A stretch of DNA of 64,000 nt from Miscanthus floridulus (taxonomy: Eukaryota > Streptophyta > Magnoliopsida > Poales > Poaceae), in NCBI RefSeq assembly GCF_019320115.1, contig NC_089597.1:121878951-121942950 (forward strand). The letters are read 5' to 3'. Under the pieces are notes generated by a model. That model worked only from the letters and a program-made list of their open reading frames with translations. It was not told the DNA's origin and made no database searches. Position 1 is the stretch's first letter, and the number at the start of each line of letters is the position of its first letter. This document shows, in pieces, positions 46,719-57,245 of this stretch. The position numbers and the translations under genes were made by a program.

Positions 46719-47879
46719 TCTACCAGACTGGGCAAGGGCCGCATGGTGCTCATCTACGGTTTTCTCCCCTGGCTCTATTGTTTGCTCATGTCAAATGAGG
46801 CAACCGCCACTTTGTTACGCAACACGGAGCATTCTGGTGCATTTCGCTGCACGTGCGATGCTTAGTTCTCGAGCCCCCCAGCGGTTCAGGGCCCGAATCG
46901 TCCGAGAGGCACGGGCGTATGGAATAAATGCGTGTATGGATGTATGAAATGATTGTAATGAAATAGAGGGGGTTTGATAGTGTTTATCTTAATGACTGGA
47001 GTGACGGGGCTCAGAGAGCTTCAGTTGGAAACGTTCGACCGGGACCCATGCTCGTCGTTCGTGACGGAGTCGGCATGGCCCACATGGGGCATCCCTTTGC
47101 TTCCTACCTGTGTCTCAGGTTGGCCAGTTAATAAAGTTTGATGATATTTCTTTTCAGCCACGGTGGCCATACCTTGGTAGTTGCCTCGACTGCATGAGAA
47201 GGTCAGGAGCTCTATGTTCTTCTACTGAGCATCTATGGGTACGACGGCCTTGACGTACACATTGCACTTGCCGAAGTCGAGGGAGCAGAACCGAGTGGAT
47301 CCCTAGTGGTCGCAGTGGTATTTGCAGTAGTAGAAAATGTAAAAGTTTTGTGGGTGAGTCCCCGTGTGAACGGTTTTTTGTATTAATGAATACATCAGTA
47401 CTGTCCTTGTGATAGAACCACGATATCCTCTCTATTTATATCCTAGCATAATCTTCATTCTCATCCTTTCTCTCTCGTGTCTGTCCATTTGTCCCATAGG
47501 GTGCGACCTTGGGAGTCCGGGGCGTGGCCCGCAGGGCTCGACTGCTCGTATCCATAGGGAAAGGCGGGGTGCGTTCGGATGGGAGTAAGAATAGAGATAC
47601 GTAGGGTAATCAAAGACATGGAATGTGTTTCCGTTTAGGGATAAAGTTGTTTATTATGTGATAAAGAAAAGGGGAGGTAATCTTTTATTGTTGTTCCCTT
47701 ATGGAGCCCCCCAAGCGACCTGGGCCAAAAGTGTTCAGGCCGGGGTGCTCTTACTAGAGCATGTGTTTAACTAAAAAAGGTGGTTAGACCAAATTTAGGG
47801 GAAAACGATGTAGCTGTTCAATGTTCCAAGTGTTGGTGAGAGCATTGCCATTGTTGTCCTCCAGTCGGTAGGTGCCCTG
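46719..47879 (-). other. Tat 3' non-coding region, continued
   Basis: Resumes the Tat element after the solo LTR. No gene; short frames are incidental. Confidence 0.6.
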
Positions 47880-49072
47880 TTAGATTACTTCGATCACTGT
47901 GTAGGGCCCTTCCCATGGTGGAGAGAGCTTGTGTTTTTCCTTCATTGATTGGGTTCTCCAGAGTATGAGATCGCCGACTTCGAGTATCCTTCCTCTAATC
48001 TTCCTTTCATGGTACCTGCGGAGGGTTTGTTGGTAGCGAGCGGAGCGGATGACGGTCGTTCTGCGGGCCTCTTCGAGTAGGTCAACCGTGTCTTGTTGAG
48101 CCTCCGCGGCTCGGTCACAGTCGAAAGCCTTCACTCTTGGTGCACCGTGGTCGAGATCGGAGGGCAACACTGCCTTAGCTCCATAGGCCAGGAAGAAGGG
48201 TGTGAATCCCGTAGATCGGTTTGGGATCATTCTTAGGCTCCAGAGGATCGCTGGAACCTCTGCTACCCATCGCCCAGTGTACTTGTTGAGTCGGTTGAAG
48301 ATGCGTGACTTAAGTCCTTGGTGGACTAGGCCATTAGCACGTTTGACCTGACCGTTAGTTCGTGGATGTCCGATCAAAGCCCAGTCGATCCTGATACCGT
48401 ATTCGTCGCTGAAGTCTTAGAACTTTTTTCAATGAAGTTAGTCCTGTGGTCAGTGATAATACAGTTAGGAACACCGAACTAGTAGATGATGTCGAGGAAG
48501 AATTTGATTGCCTCCTCCGACTGGATGTTGGTGATAGGTTTAGCCTCTATCCACTTGGTGAATTTGTCGACTGCAACGAGTACGTGAGTGAAACCTCCTG
48601 GGGCCTTTTTGAGGGGTCCTACCATGTCAAGGCCCCAGACCACGAACGGACAGGTGATGGGGATGGTTTGGAGCTCTTGTGCCGGCAAATGGGTTTGCCG
48701 AGCGTAAAACTAGCATCCTTCACACCTGTGGATGACCTCGTCTGCATCTCATAGCGCGGTGGGCCAGTAAAAACCTTGACGGAAGGCTTTTCCGACCAGC
48801 AACCTTGGGGCCGCGTGATGCCCGCAAATGCCGGCATGGACCTCGAGGAGGAGCTGCCTCCCTTGGTCGGTGGGGATACACTTCATGAGTACTCCTGATG
48901 GGCTCCGTTTGTAGAGCTCGTTACCGAGTGCGACAAAGGTCTTTATGCGTCGAGCGATCCATCGGGCTTTAGTCCTTTTGGGTGGGAGAACCTCCTTGAG
49001 GAGGTAGGCGAGTAGCGATACTCGCCAGTCGGTTTGATTGAGTGCCAGTATGGCAACGTTCGCGGGTGACAT
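47880..49072 (-). pseudogene. Tat integrase
   Basis: 48749-49072 holds the zinc-binding region (HAGICGHHAAPRLLVGKAFRQGFYWP). 48479-48688 has the start of the core (VVWGLDMVGPLKKAPGGFTHVLVAVDKFTKWIEAKPI, first Asp). 47880-48377 has the Glu region and C-terminus (HPRTNGQVKRANGL, with Lys where the catalytic Glu of QVERAN is usual, and GDLILWRTQSMKEKHKLSPPWEGPY). Frame breaks at about 48380-48478 and 48690-48750. Confidence 0.88.
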
Positions 49073-49426
49073 AGAGGTACTAGGGTCGGAGCCCCCGAGC
49101 GCTGGCTGGGCATTGAGGTCAGAGCCCCCGAGCGCCGGCTGGGTGTCGAGGTGTGTCTGGGTCAGACCTTCCAGGATGCAGGTGGATGGCTCATGGATGT
49201 CGTTGATGAAGACCCCGCTTGGGGATGGATCCCGCCTGACAGCCAGTTAAGCAAGGAAATCGGCGGCATCGTTGTCCCTTTGAGGGACGTGATGTAGTTC
49301 GATTCCCTAGAATTTGTTCTCAAGCTTGTGCACCTCTTGGCAGTGTGCTGTCATGAGGGGGCTTTTGTAGGAGGACTCCTTCATGACCTGATCAACGACT
49401 AGTTCTGAGTCACCACGGACGTAGAG

Positions 49427-50083
49427 TCACGTAGCACCGAGCTCGATGGCGATGCGGAGTCCGTTGATAAGGGCCTCGTATTCTGCGACATTGTTTGAAG
49501 CTGAGAAGTGGAGGCGGATGGCATAGCGGAGCCTACTCCCATCTGGGGAGATCAGAACCACTCCGACCCCCGAACCAGGCGCCATTATGGACCCGTCAAA
49601 GTACATTGTCCAGTACTCGTAGGTGACGTCCGGGGTCAGTAGCTGGACCTCCGTCCATTCGGTGACAAAGTCCACAAGAGCCTTAGACTTAATAGTGGTG
49701 CGGGGGGTATATTTGATGTCATGGCCCATTAGTTCAAGTGCCCACTTGGAGATTCATCTCGTGGCGTCGCGGTTGCGGACGATGTCTCTGAGCAGGTATG
49801 AAGTGACAACTGTGACTTCGTGGTCGGTGAAGTAGTGTAGGAGCTTCCTGGTTGCCATTAGTACGGCGTATAGGAGTTTCTGCACCTGGGGCTACCGGAC
49901 CTTGGGGTCGGTAAGTACTTCTCCAACAAAGTACACATGTTGTTGCACCTTGAGCTGGTGTCCTAGTTCCTCCCTCTCGACGACCCAGGCGGCGCTCACC
50001 ATATGGTTACTTGCCACGACATAAAGGAGGAGGGGTTCTCCTTGTTCGGGAGTGATGAGGATTGGGGCCAACGTCAGGGACAT
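49427..50083 (-). pseudogene. Tat RNase H and archaeal-type second RNase H
   Basis: 49892-50083 is the tail of the RT-linked RNase H (LLLYVVASNHMVSAAWVVERE, QHVYFVGEVL). 49427-49729 is the additional domain (WTMYFDGSIMAPGSGVGVVLISPDG, VAEYEALINGLRIAIELGA) with the Asp and Glu of the catalytic set. Dual RNase H is diagnostic for the Tat lineage. Confidence 0.88.
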
Positions 50084-50119
50084 TTTGAGGCTTTCGAGAG
50101 CCTACTGGGCTTCCTCAGT

Positions 50120-51110
50120 CTAGATGAAGGCGTCCATCTTTTTGAGGAGCTTGTAGAGTGGCATCCCCCGTTCGTTGAGCTGGCAGATAAAGCGGCTTAG
50201 GGCAGCCAGGTAGCCGACGAGCCTTTGCACGCCCTTGACATTGTGTATGGGACCCATGCTGGCAATGGCTATGATCTTTTTGGGGTTGGCCTCGATGCCG
50301 CGCTCGGATACGATGTATCCGAGCAGCTTCCCCTTTGGAACCCCGAAAACACATTTTTTGGGATTCAGCTCGATGTTGAACCTTTGGAGGTTTGCGAACA
50401 TCGTGGCCAAGTTTGCGATCACATTACATGCTCAAGCTGTTTTGACCACTATGTCATCAACATAGACGGTGATTGTTGGTTTTGGCCGTTCGGCCTAATC
50501 AGGCTAATCGGGCGGGTCGATTTGGTCGGCGAAGCATTATTGCATGCACCTTTGGTAGGTGGCACCGGCATTCTTCAAGCCAAAAGGCATGGTCACATAG
50601 CAGTATGAACCATACAGGGTGATGAACGAGGTTGCGAGTTGACCGGACTCTTTCATCGTGATCTGGTGATAGCCCAAGTAGGCATCTAGAAAGAAGAGGA
50701 TTTCACAACCCGAGGTGGACTCGATTATCTAGTCTATGCATGGCAAGGGAAAGTGATCCTTTGGACACGCCTTGTGAGTCCAGTATAATCAATGCACATT
50801 CTCCACTTCTCAGTCTTTTTTTTGACAAGGATAGGATTGGTGAGCCAGTCAGAGTGGGAAACCTCCCTGATGAATCCGACTGCAAGGAGCTTGGCGATCT
50901 CTTCGCCTATGGCCCTACACCTCTCATCGTCGAAACATCACAGGCGTTGCTTGGCAGGCTTTGAGCCTAGGATAAGGCATAGTGCATGCTCGGCGACCTC
51001 CCGGGGTATCCCCAGCAAGTCAGAAGGCTGCCATGCAAAGACATCATGATTGTCGCGCAGGAAGTCGACGAGCTCGCATTCCTATTTGGCCGGGAGCTGG
51101 GTCTCGATTC
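50120..51110 (-). pseudogene. Tat reverse transcriptase
   Basis: Minus-strand segments read FIREVSHSDWLTNPILVKKK and KWRMCIDYT (about 50780-50890), the catalytic YVDD (50453-50464), and NIELNPKKCVFGVPKGKLLGYIVSERGIEANPKKI (50120-50422). Stops next to YVDD and frameshifts between 50465 and 50780 break it. Confidence 0.88.
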
Positions 51111-52317
51111 ATGCCAATTTGGCTGGGTTGGTGGGGTCAACACCCACCGCCTTGGTTTCCTCAAGCGGACGGAAGGCCATCGAGGAGGTCAGTTTGTTGT
51201 AGTCTAGGGCTGCTGGGGTTGATGACTCCCTGAGCTGCAGGAGCTCGAATGAGTTGACGACCACGGTGGTGAGCTCATAGTGCTCGCGGTCGCATGCGAA
51301 GGCATATGAGAAGGTGCTACTCACGGTGATGATGTCATTTGGTCCTAGCATCTTTAGCTTGAGGTAGGTGTAGTTGGGGATTGCCATGAATCTTGCATAG
51401 CATGGCCGCCCCAAAATGGCATGGTAGGACCCTAAAAAGTCCACCACTTCGAAGGTGAGGACCTCCGAGTGGAAGTTGGCCTGGCTGCCGAACATGACGG
51501 GCAGATCGATTTGTCTGAGTGGGTATGCCTATGCTCCCAAGATTACACCGTGGAAGGGGGAGCCCGCCAGGCGGAGCTCCGATCGGGGGATGCGCATGGC
51601 ATCGAGGGTGTCGACGTATAAGATGTTGAGGCCGCTACCTCCGTCCATCAGCACCTTGGTGAGGCGCTTCTTGCGGACGATGGGGTCGACGATGAGCAGG
51701 TAGTGTCCTGGTCTCACGACATGGGAGGGATGGTCCCTCTGATCAAAGGTGATCGGGGATTCCGACCAACTAAGGAAGGAGGGGATGGCCGTCTCGGCGG
51801 CGCATGCCTCCCTATAGCGTACCTTATGCTGGCATTTAGTCCAGATGGCGTCGGACCCATCGAAGACCATGATGCACTCTTCAGGTTTGGGGAAACCATC
51901 TCTGTCCTTGCCTGCCGCGCCTCCCTTCTTGGCCACCGGCTCCTTGCCATCTCCCTCCTTTGACCCACCGGCCTGTCGAAGGAAACATTTGAGGAGCTCG
52001 CACTCCTTATAGAGGTGTTTGATGGGGTAGGCATGGTTGGGGCATGGACCGTCCATGAGTTTGTTGAAGTGGTCAGGCAGTCCCTGTTGGGGCTGCTTGG
52101 CCATGTGATCGGCCACGGTGACCAGCGTGGGGCTGTCCGACCGGCGTCGATCTTTTTTGCTTTTCTTGCCCCTTTGCGTGGAGGGGCCTTCGTCCGGGTC
52201 TGTGCGCTTGGCTTTGACCTTGCCCTGGCCTCCGCCGAAGATTGCTCTGACTGCCTCCTCACCAGAGGCGTGGTTGGTGGTGACGTCAAGCAGGTCACGG
52301 GTGGTACGGGGTTTCAA
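51109..52317 (-). pseudogene. Tat gag C-terminus and protease
   Basis: 51529-52317 (262 residues): a gag tail with a Cys/His remnant (CPNHAYPIKHLYKEC), a basic stretch (KKSKKDRR), then protease with VLMDGGSGLNILYV (DGGS where retropepsins usually have DTGS or DSGS). 51109-51495 continues in another frame with EVVDFLGSYHAILGRPCYARFMAIPNYTYLKLKM. Confidence 0.86.
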
Positions 52318-52442
52318 GCAGCCAAGCTTGTGGATCAGGGACTCGCAGTGTATCCCGGAGAGGAACGCGCTGATGACGTATGCGTCGACAACATCGGGGA
52401 GGGAGTTGCATCGGTGGGAGAACCTACAAATGTAATCCTATA

Positions 52443-54164
52443 GGGACTTGTTGGGCTCCTACTGACAACTCTTGAGGTCCCAGGAGTTTCCTAGGCGAAC
52501 GTACATCCCCTAAAAATTCCCGACGAAGACCCTCTTGAGGTCCATCCAGTCACGGATGCTGTCGTGCGGAAGGAATTCGAGCCATGCCCGAACATGTTCC
52601 CCCACGCAAATGGGAAGGTATTGAATGATGAAATAGTCATCATCCACTCCTCCGACCCGACAGGTGAGCCGGAAGTCTTCGAGCCAAATGCCTAGATTGG
52701 TCTCCCTAGTGTATTTGGTGATGTTGGTGGATGGTCGGAAACGCTACGGGAACGGTGCTCTCTGGATACGCCGACTGAAGGCCTGCGGCCCCGGGCCCTC
52801 AGGGCTGGGGCTCTAGTTGTCTAGTCGGCGACCGTGCCTAGGGCGCGTTTCACCACTTCCCTCGATGGTTTGGCCAGGGTCCATGTCGCCTGTTGCCGTA
52901 CGATGGATGTCGTTATCATGTTGAGCCTGATGCTGGTTGTCGATGATGCTGCATGTGTCCTAGTGCAGATCAAGCCACTCATGTACCGACAGTTGGTATG
53001 CAGCAGTCGCCAGGTTGGACCATGGCACGACTACCGCACCTCGAGCCAGGCCTGACGGCTGTGGCGGTGAGCGAATGGAGCAATCCGTCTGGTGCATCCT
53101 TGTCCCCCCGGTAGGGAGAGAGGGCGCGGGTCGGAGTCATGACATGGAGCTTTCTGCCTATTGGACGGCAGCGGCTTCTACTAGAACCCAAAGGTTTCGG
53201 TAGACTACCCGCTCCTAGGGTCGGCGGGCTTGGGAATGCCGCGCAGAAGCATTGCCACAGCGGCGATATTCTGGCCAGCCCAGACGAACTGAGGGAGATC
53301 GTTCCCCTTGTTCATGATGTTGTGTTGGACCTGATGGGCACGACCCCAGGCGCCGCCCGCTAGGCCATGCGCATGGGGCGCAACGGGCCGTACTGACAAC
53401 GTCGGCGCAGGCAGCCACAGGTTTTGCTGTCGTTGTCATAATTCCTTGGTGTGTGCCTGCGCAGACGAGAGGGCCTCCGTATGGGGGTCCAGAGGGGTGT
53501 GAGTTTGTGCAGATTTCACAACCATCGGTGGCTGTCCCAGGGCGTCCGCCATAGCGCACTCCCGAGATGGACGGTGGCTGGGCGCCACGTCACCGATGCT
53601 GGAACCATCGCTCTTGCCCTCACCATTTGAGAGTTCATGGGAAATGGCAGGAACACAGCCTGCCATTCCCACGAACTCAGATGTGAGGTGGGATGGTGCC
53701 AGCATCCTTCAGAGCCCCTGAGCGTATGCGTCCGTGGAGGACGCGAGGCTGTAGGGGAACCGATCATACGGTGTTTGTGGCGTGAGCGGTACATTCCCTC
53801 TTGGTAATTGGTGGGAGATAGTAAATAAAGAGCAAATAGTAGTACGCATATTACTTACAGTGGGGTTTGAGCAGAGAGTTTGCTCAGAATGAAGCGCAGA
53901 TGCTGTGTCATCGAAGTCACGCGTCCCAGAGTCGATGGAGGACGTCCCTCCGACGGGTGCCAGGTCGTGGGCCTTCTCATGGAGGTGTAGTACGCCGAGT
54001 CGGTCGGCGATGAAGTCTAGGCTTCCGAAGAGGAAGGCCTGGGATGGCTCGAAGATGGGTGGAACCCACATCTCGACGGGCGAGAGTGCGGGAAACTCCA
54101 ACGAGCCGAAGCGAATCGTATCGCCCGAGCCAGCCACGGCGGGGGTGGTGGAAAAATGGGCCAT
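52443..54164 (-). pseudogene. Tat gag N-terminal region
   Basis: Starts MAHFSTTPAVAGSGDTIRFGSLEFPALSPVEMW at 54164, about 55 bp inside the PBS. Pro/Ser-rich fragments continue in shifting frames (53436-53705), and a retrotransposon gag core can be pieced together at 52450-52800. No intact frame. Confidence 0.75.
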
Positions 54165-54218
54165 CCGATGACTAAAAAGTGTTGAACGTACAATATCTTC
54201 CCCACGGACGGCGCCAAC

Positions 54219-55442
54219 TATTGGTACAGAAAGTGACCAACTAGTGAATATTTGTAGTTTTGCTGTACGTTGTGATTAGAGGTGGCCTAGCACTCAATGA
54301 CACCGGATTTATACTGGATCAGGCAACGTGCCCTACGTCTAGTTTGGGTCAGTCGGTGACTTTATTCCTGAGCCCAGGTGCTCGAAGTCTATAGTGGGAT
54401 TACAAACGGGAAGGAGAAAGGTGGAGTCTATGAGAGGCCCGGTCGGGTTCGACCGAAAGGGCCAAGGGCGACCGGAACTCCGCTATGAGCTAGGTGCTTA
54501 AGTGTGTGCTTGAAGGGTTGTGAGCTATCGATCTAGTGAATCTCAACTTGAAGAAGTCAACTTCCTTCATTGGAGGGAGCGTATCCCCTTTTATAGATGA
54601 AGGGGATAGCTTTACAGGTGAGAGGGAGAGAGCACGGATGTTACTAAGCATTGTTGCCCACGCCGATGAGGACAGTGATGATGGTAGGCGCCCACAATGT
54701 TGTTGATGTCACTGTAGAACATCAGGTGCACATGGGAGGTTGCGTTGCCTTCTTCAAGAACGGTAGATGTTGGTACCTACAAAATAGTATTGGTATGTGA
54801 GGAGCCCTTCCACATGTACCAGGTATGGTGAACCCTGGCGCCCATAGTACTGTTGATGCCCAGAGGCATGGGTTTTTTTTGCCGTATGGGAGTCCAATGG
54901 CGCCTATAATACTATGGACACAAATGTCGGCGTCTACAATACTATTTGTGTTAGGGTGGTTGTGGAGCACTGTTCCCGTAGGCGTACAGGGTATGGTCCT
55001 GGTATCGTGGTTTGACTTGTGCGCTACCTTCTCCATTCGCCCCTGGTCCCTTCCGAGCGGGCATCCCCGGTCGGATGGCCCCAGTCGGCCCTAGCCGTGC
55101 TAGTCGGAGAAGAGCGGTAAACAGGCTTCCTATGGGGTCCCCGGTCGGAGACGCGGGGTTGGAGTAGGAAGCAATGTTCTGGGCCAGGCCTTCCAATCAG
55201 AGAGACCACCCAGAGGCGGCTGGCGTCCAAAGCGAGTGCCCCGGTCGGAGAGGTGGGCCGAAGAAGTTGATGAGCGGGGGTTTGTTCCTTTGGGTAGACC
55301 TTCCAGTCGGTGACCAGACTGTCCTTCTGGCTCGTTGTGTTTTAGACTCTTGGGCCGGCCCATGAACTACAGGTTGTTTTCTTGGGCCGAGTCCTGGCGT
55401 GGAAGCCGGTCCCCAAGGGACCCTAGGTTTATGAACCCAACA
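54219..55442 (-). repeat. Tat element 5' LTR
   Basis: Same length as the other LTR. The terminal TG has decayed to TA (TATTGGTACAG) on the internal side. The PBS-like GTTGGCGCCGTCCGTGGGGA follows directly on the minus strand (54199-54218). Confidence 0.94.
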
Positions 55443-55447
55443 GTGTG

Positions 55448-56576
55448 GTACAACTAACATCGTTTTGTTGCAGGTACGACCGTAGGAAGAGGTACAAGAC
55501 CAAGGATTAGCACGTGACACAACGCGCATATCCATTTGTGGCAGAACAGGGTACGACATCTAGTCCATGTGGGTCCTCCACATGACTAGCACACCTTCGA
55601 CGAGTACCTACAGTGGCTTTAGAGGTCTACGAGGACACATATCAAGCCCCCGTACACTATGGAGGCGATTGATGAGGACTCGGAGGAAGATGTCATCGAA
55701 GATGTGTACGACATTACCACTAGGGAGGACACACAGCTACAGAGAGCCCCGCTTCAAAGATACGTGGTAAGATACTTGAATGGTACAATTTGTTATCCTT
55801 TTGGTATTAAGTACATGTACTAAAACTGTCCAACCACGTTTTTGTACCCAGGCGACACAATTGTCAAGGCTATCCAACGAAGCAGCGTTCCGGCTTCACG
55901 AGTCTAGAGGGCAGGGGCCAGGCGTTGTCACGGCTTTTGTGGAGGTAAACAAAAACTTGTCTATTCTAAAAATGTTTTTTTAGTGTATATGCGTTTGAGA
56001 AATGCACTAACTTTAACGTCTATTTATGCAGAAGGTGAAGAAGAGCTGCAGGAAGCTAGCTCAGAAGCTGAGCTGTATGGACACTTCTTATGAGGAACCG
56101 CCACTCCCGGCGTGGTTGGGTGGCACGTCCTCAGCCTATTTGAGGACACCAGCTGGCTCTTCTTAGCCACTAACAGGTGCCACTTCTGCGGTGCATACAC
56201 CACCACATCATAGCGCTGGGAAGGACCCTACAACCGAGGACGACGATGACGACGACCCCCCGGGCTTCCGCGGACAGCACGGCCAGTGGGACGATTGGCC
56301 GCAGGACAAGATCGGCATGTCTCAGCTAGGTGGTGCCCCGCTTGGTACCCAAGGAGCCTCATAGGTACTAACAAAGGTAGTTTCTTTAAATATGTATGCT
56401 CCATGAACTAACGATCAGAAAGAATTATAAGTAATCGTGTGTATCATATACTTGTAGGGTATGAGCCATACGCATCGTTGATGCGACCATACCGACATTG
56501 GCTACACTCCCAATGTGTTGCCAACAAATCTGAAGAGACAGAGGCGTCCGAGGGATCCTTACACTCCTAGGTCTTA
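55448..56576 (+). pseudogene. plant mobile domain (MAIN-like) gene, 3' part
   Basis: Resumes right after the GTGTG target copy with a splice acceptor (TTTGTTGCAG) and RYDRRKRYKTKD. It continues with the C-terminal PMD features: ATQLSRLSNEAAFRLHESRG (55857-55916), KVKKSCRKLAQKLSCMD (56032-56080), an acidic DDDDDDP stretch (56232-56262) and the closing LKRQRRPRDPYTPRS (about 56530-56573). Several TAG/TGA stops and a lost start make it non-functional. Confidence 0.82.
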
Positions 56577-56915
56577 GTTTGTTAGGTCAAACGAATATTG
56601 GCGTCCGAAACTTGCGGGGTTATTTGGTTATGTTATGTCAAACTTATGTCAAACCAACAAAAATGTTATGTGGTAGCTTGTCAACTTATGCATGGGCTTC
56701 ATTTATTTGCTTCATATGTGTTTCTTTGCGTCGCGGCAGCACAATCAGCGAGTTTAAGTAGCAACTAGTTCAGGAACCGGCAGTTCCGGCGTATCTCAAC
56801 GTCGGTGGCCGGCATATTGCGTGAGGGGTCGAGGAAGCCGGGGCCCATGGTCGCGTCACCGCCGATCCTACAATATGGGGCCAACAAGCCAAAGAAATAA
56901 GTTCCCATAAAAATA

Positions 56916-57127
56916 TTTATTTCAATCTGATCCAATTTTTCGTAATCGATTAGTTAATATGGTGGTTAACCGTATTATGAAAGATGGAAAAAAATCATTA
57001 TCTTATCAAATTCTCTATTCGGCCATAAAAAAATCAACAAAATATAGAAACAAATCCACTATTGATTTTACGTCAAGCAATAATTAGAATAACTCCCACT
57101 ATCGGCGCGACGCGTTCCGATTAAACC
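56916..57127 (+). pseudogene. rps7: plastid rps7 fragment (nuclear plastid DNA)
   Basis: Plus strand reads [20 protein letters not shown], then [16 protein letters not shown], the N-terminal part of chloroplast ribosomal protein S7. A small deletion in an A-run shifts the frame; the DNA still matches the gene after it (ETNPLLVLRQAI region, 57048-57086). The end is deleted and scrambled (about 57100-57127). It sits between the PMD gene and the right inverted repeat of MULE-2. It is not functional. I identified it from memory of the plastid protein, so a database comparison should confirm it. Confidence 0.82.
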
Positions 57128-57245
57128 GTCCAGGTACCACTGGGCGGGCGGCGGGCGTGGCGGCCAGGCGGGCTTACTGCTCGGGCAGGCGGGGCTGCCA
57201 TGGTTTTATTTGGCCCAACCGTGCCATGCTCTGTGGCATGGCACT
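57128..57245 (-). repeat. MULE-2 right TIR, truncated
   Basis: Matches 39640-39760 in inverted orientation, then is cut by the LTR beginning at 57246. The outer part of the TIR should lie beyond the Del-like element. Confidence 0.75.

Larger units (their letters stand above)
41997..55442 (-). mobile_element. full-length Tat-lineage Ty3/gypsy retrotransposon, 13,446 bp
   Basis: Two LTRs of 1,224 bp each (41997-43220 and 54219-55442) and 5-bp target GTGTG on both sides (41992-41996 and 55443-55447). Genes read on the minus strand: gag, protease, RT, RNase H, a second RNase H, integrase. The extra RNase H (YFDGSIMAPGSGVGVVL) between RT/RNH and integrase is the hallmark of the Tat lineage, as is the long region between integrase and the 3' LTR (43221-47880), which here also holds a nested solo LTR. 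Frame breaks are frequent; the element is no longer autonomous. Confidence 0.95.
39490..57245 (+). mobile_element. second MULE (MULE-2) carrying a PMD gene, interrupted and truncated
   Basis: The left inverted repeat lies at about 39490-39925. The inner part of its partner is at 57165-57245, where 'tttatttggccca.ccg.gccatgctc' appears inverted. A PMD gene (40472 to 56576) and a plastid rps7 fragment lie between. A 13.4-kb Tat retrotransposon (41997-55442) splits the PMD gene, and a Del-like LTR cuts the right inverted repeat at 57246. No MURA transposase is seen, so it was probably non-autonomous. The left border is approximate. Confidence 0.75.

Noticed and set aside
56916..57127. A working ribosomal protein S7 gene
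   Set aside because: Frameshifted, lacks start and C-terminal half, and lies in nuclear transposon sequence.
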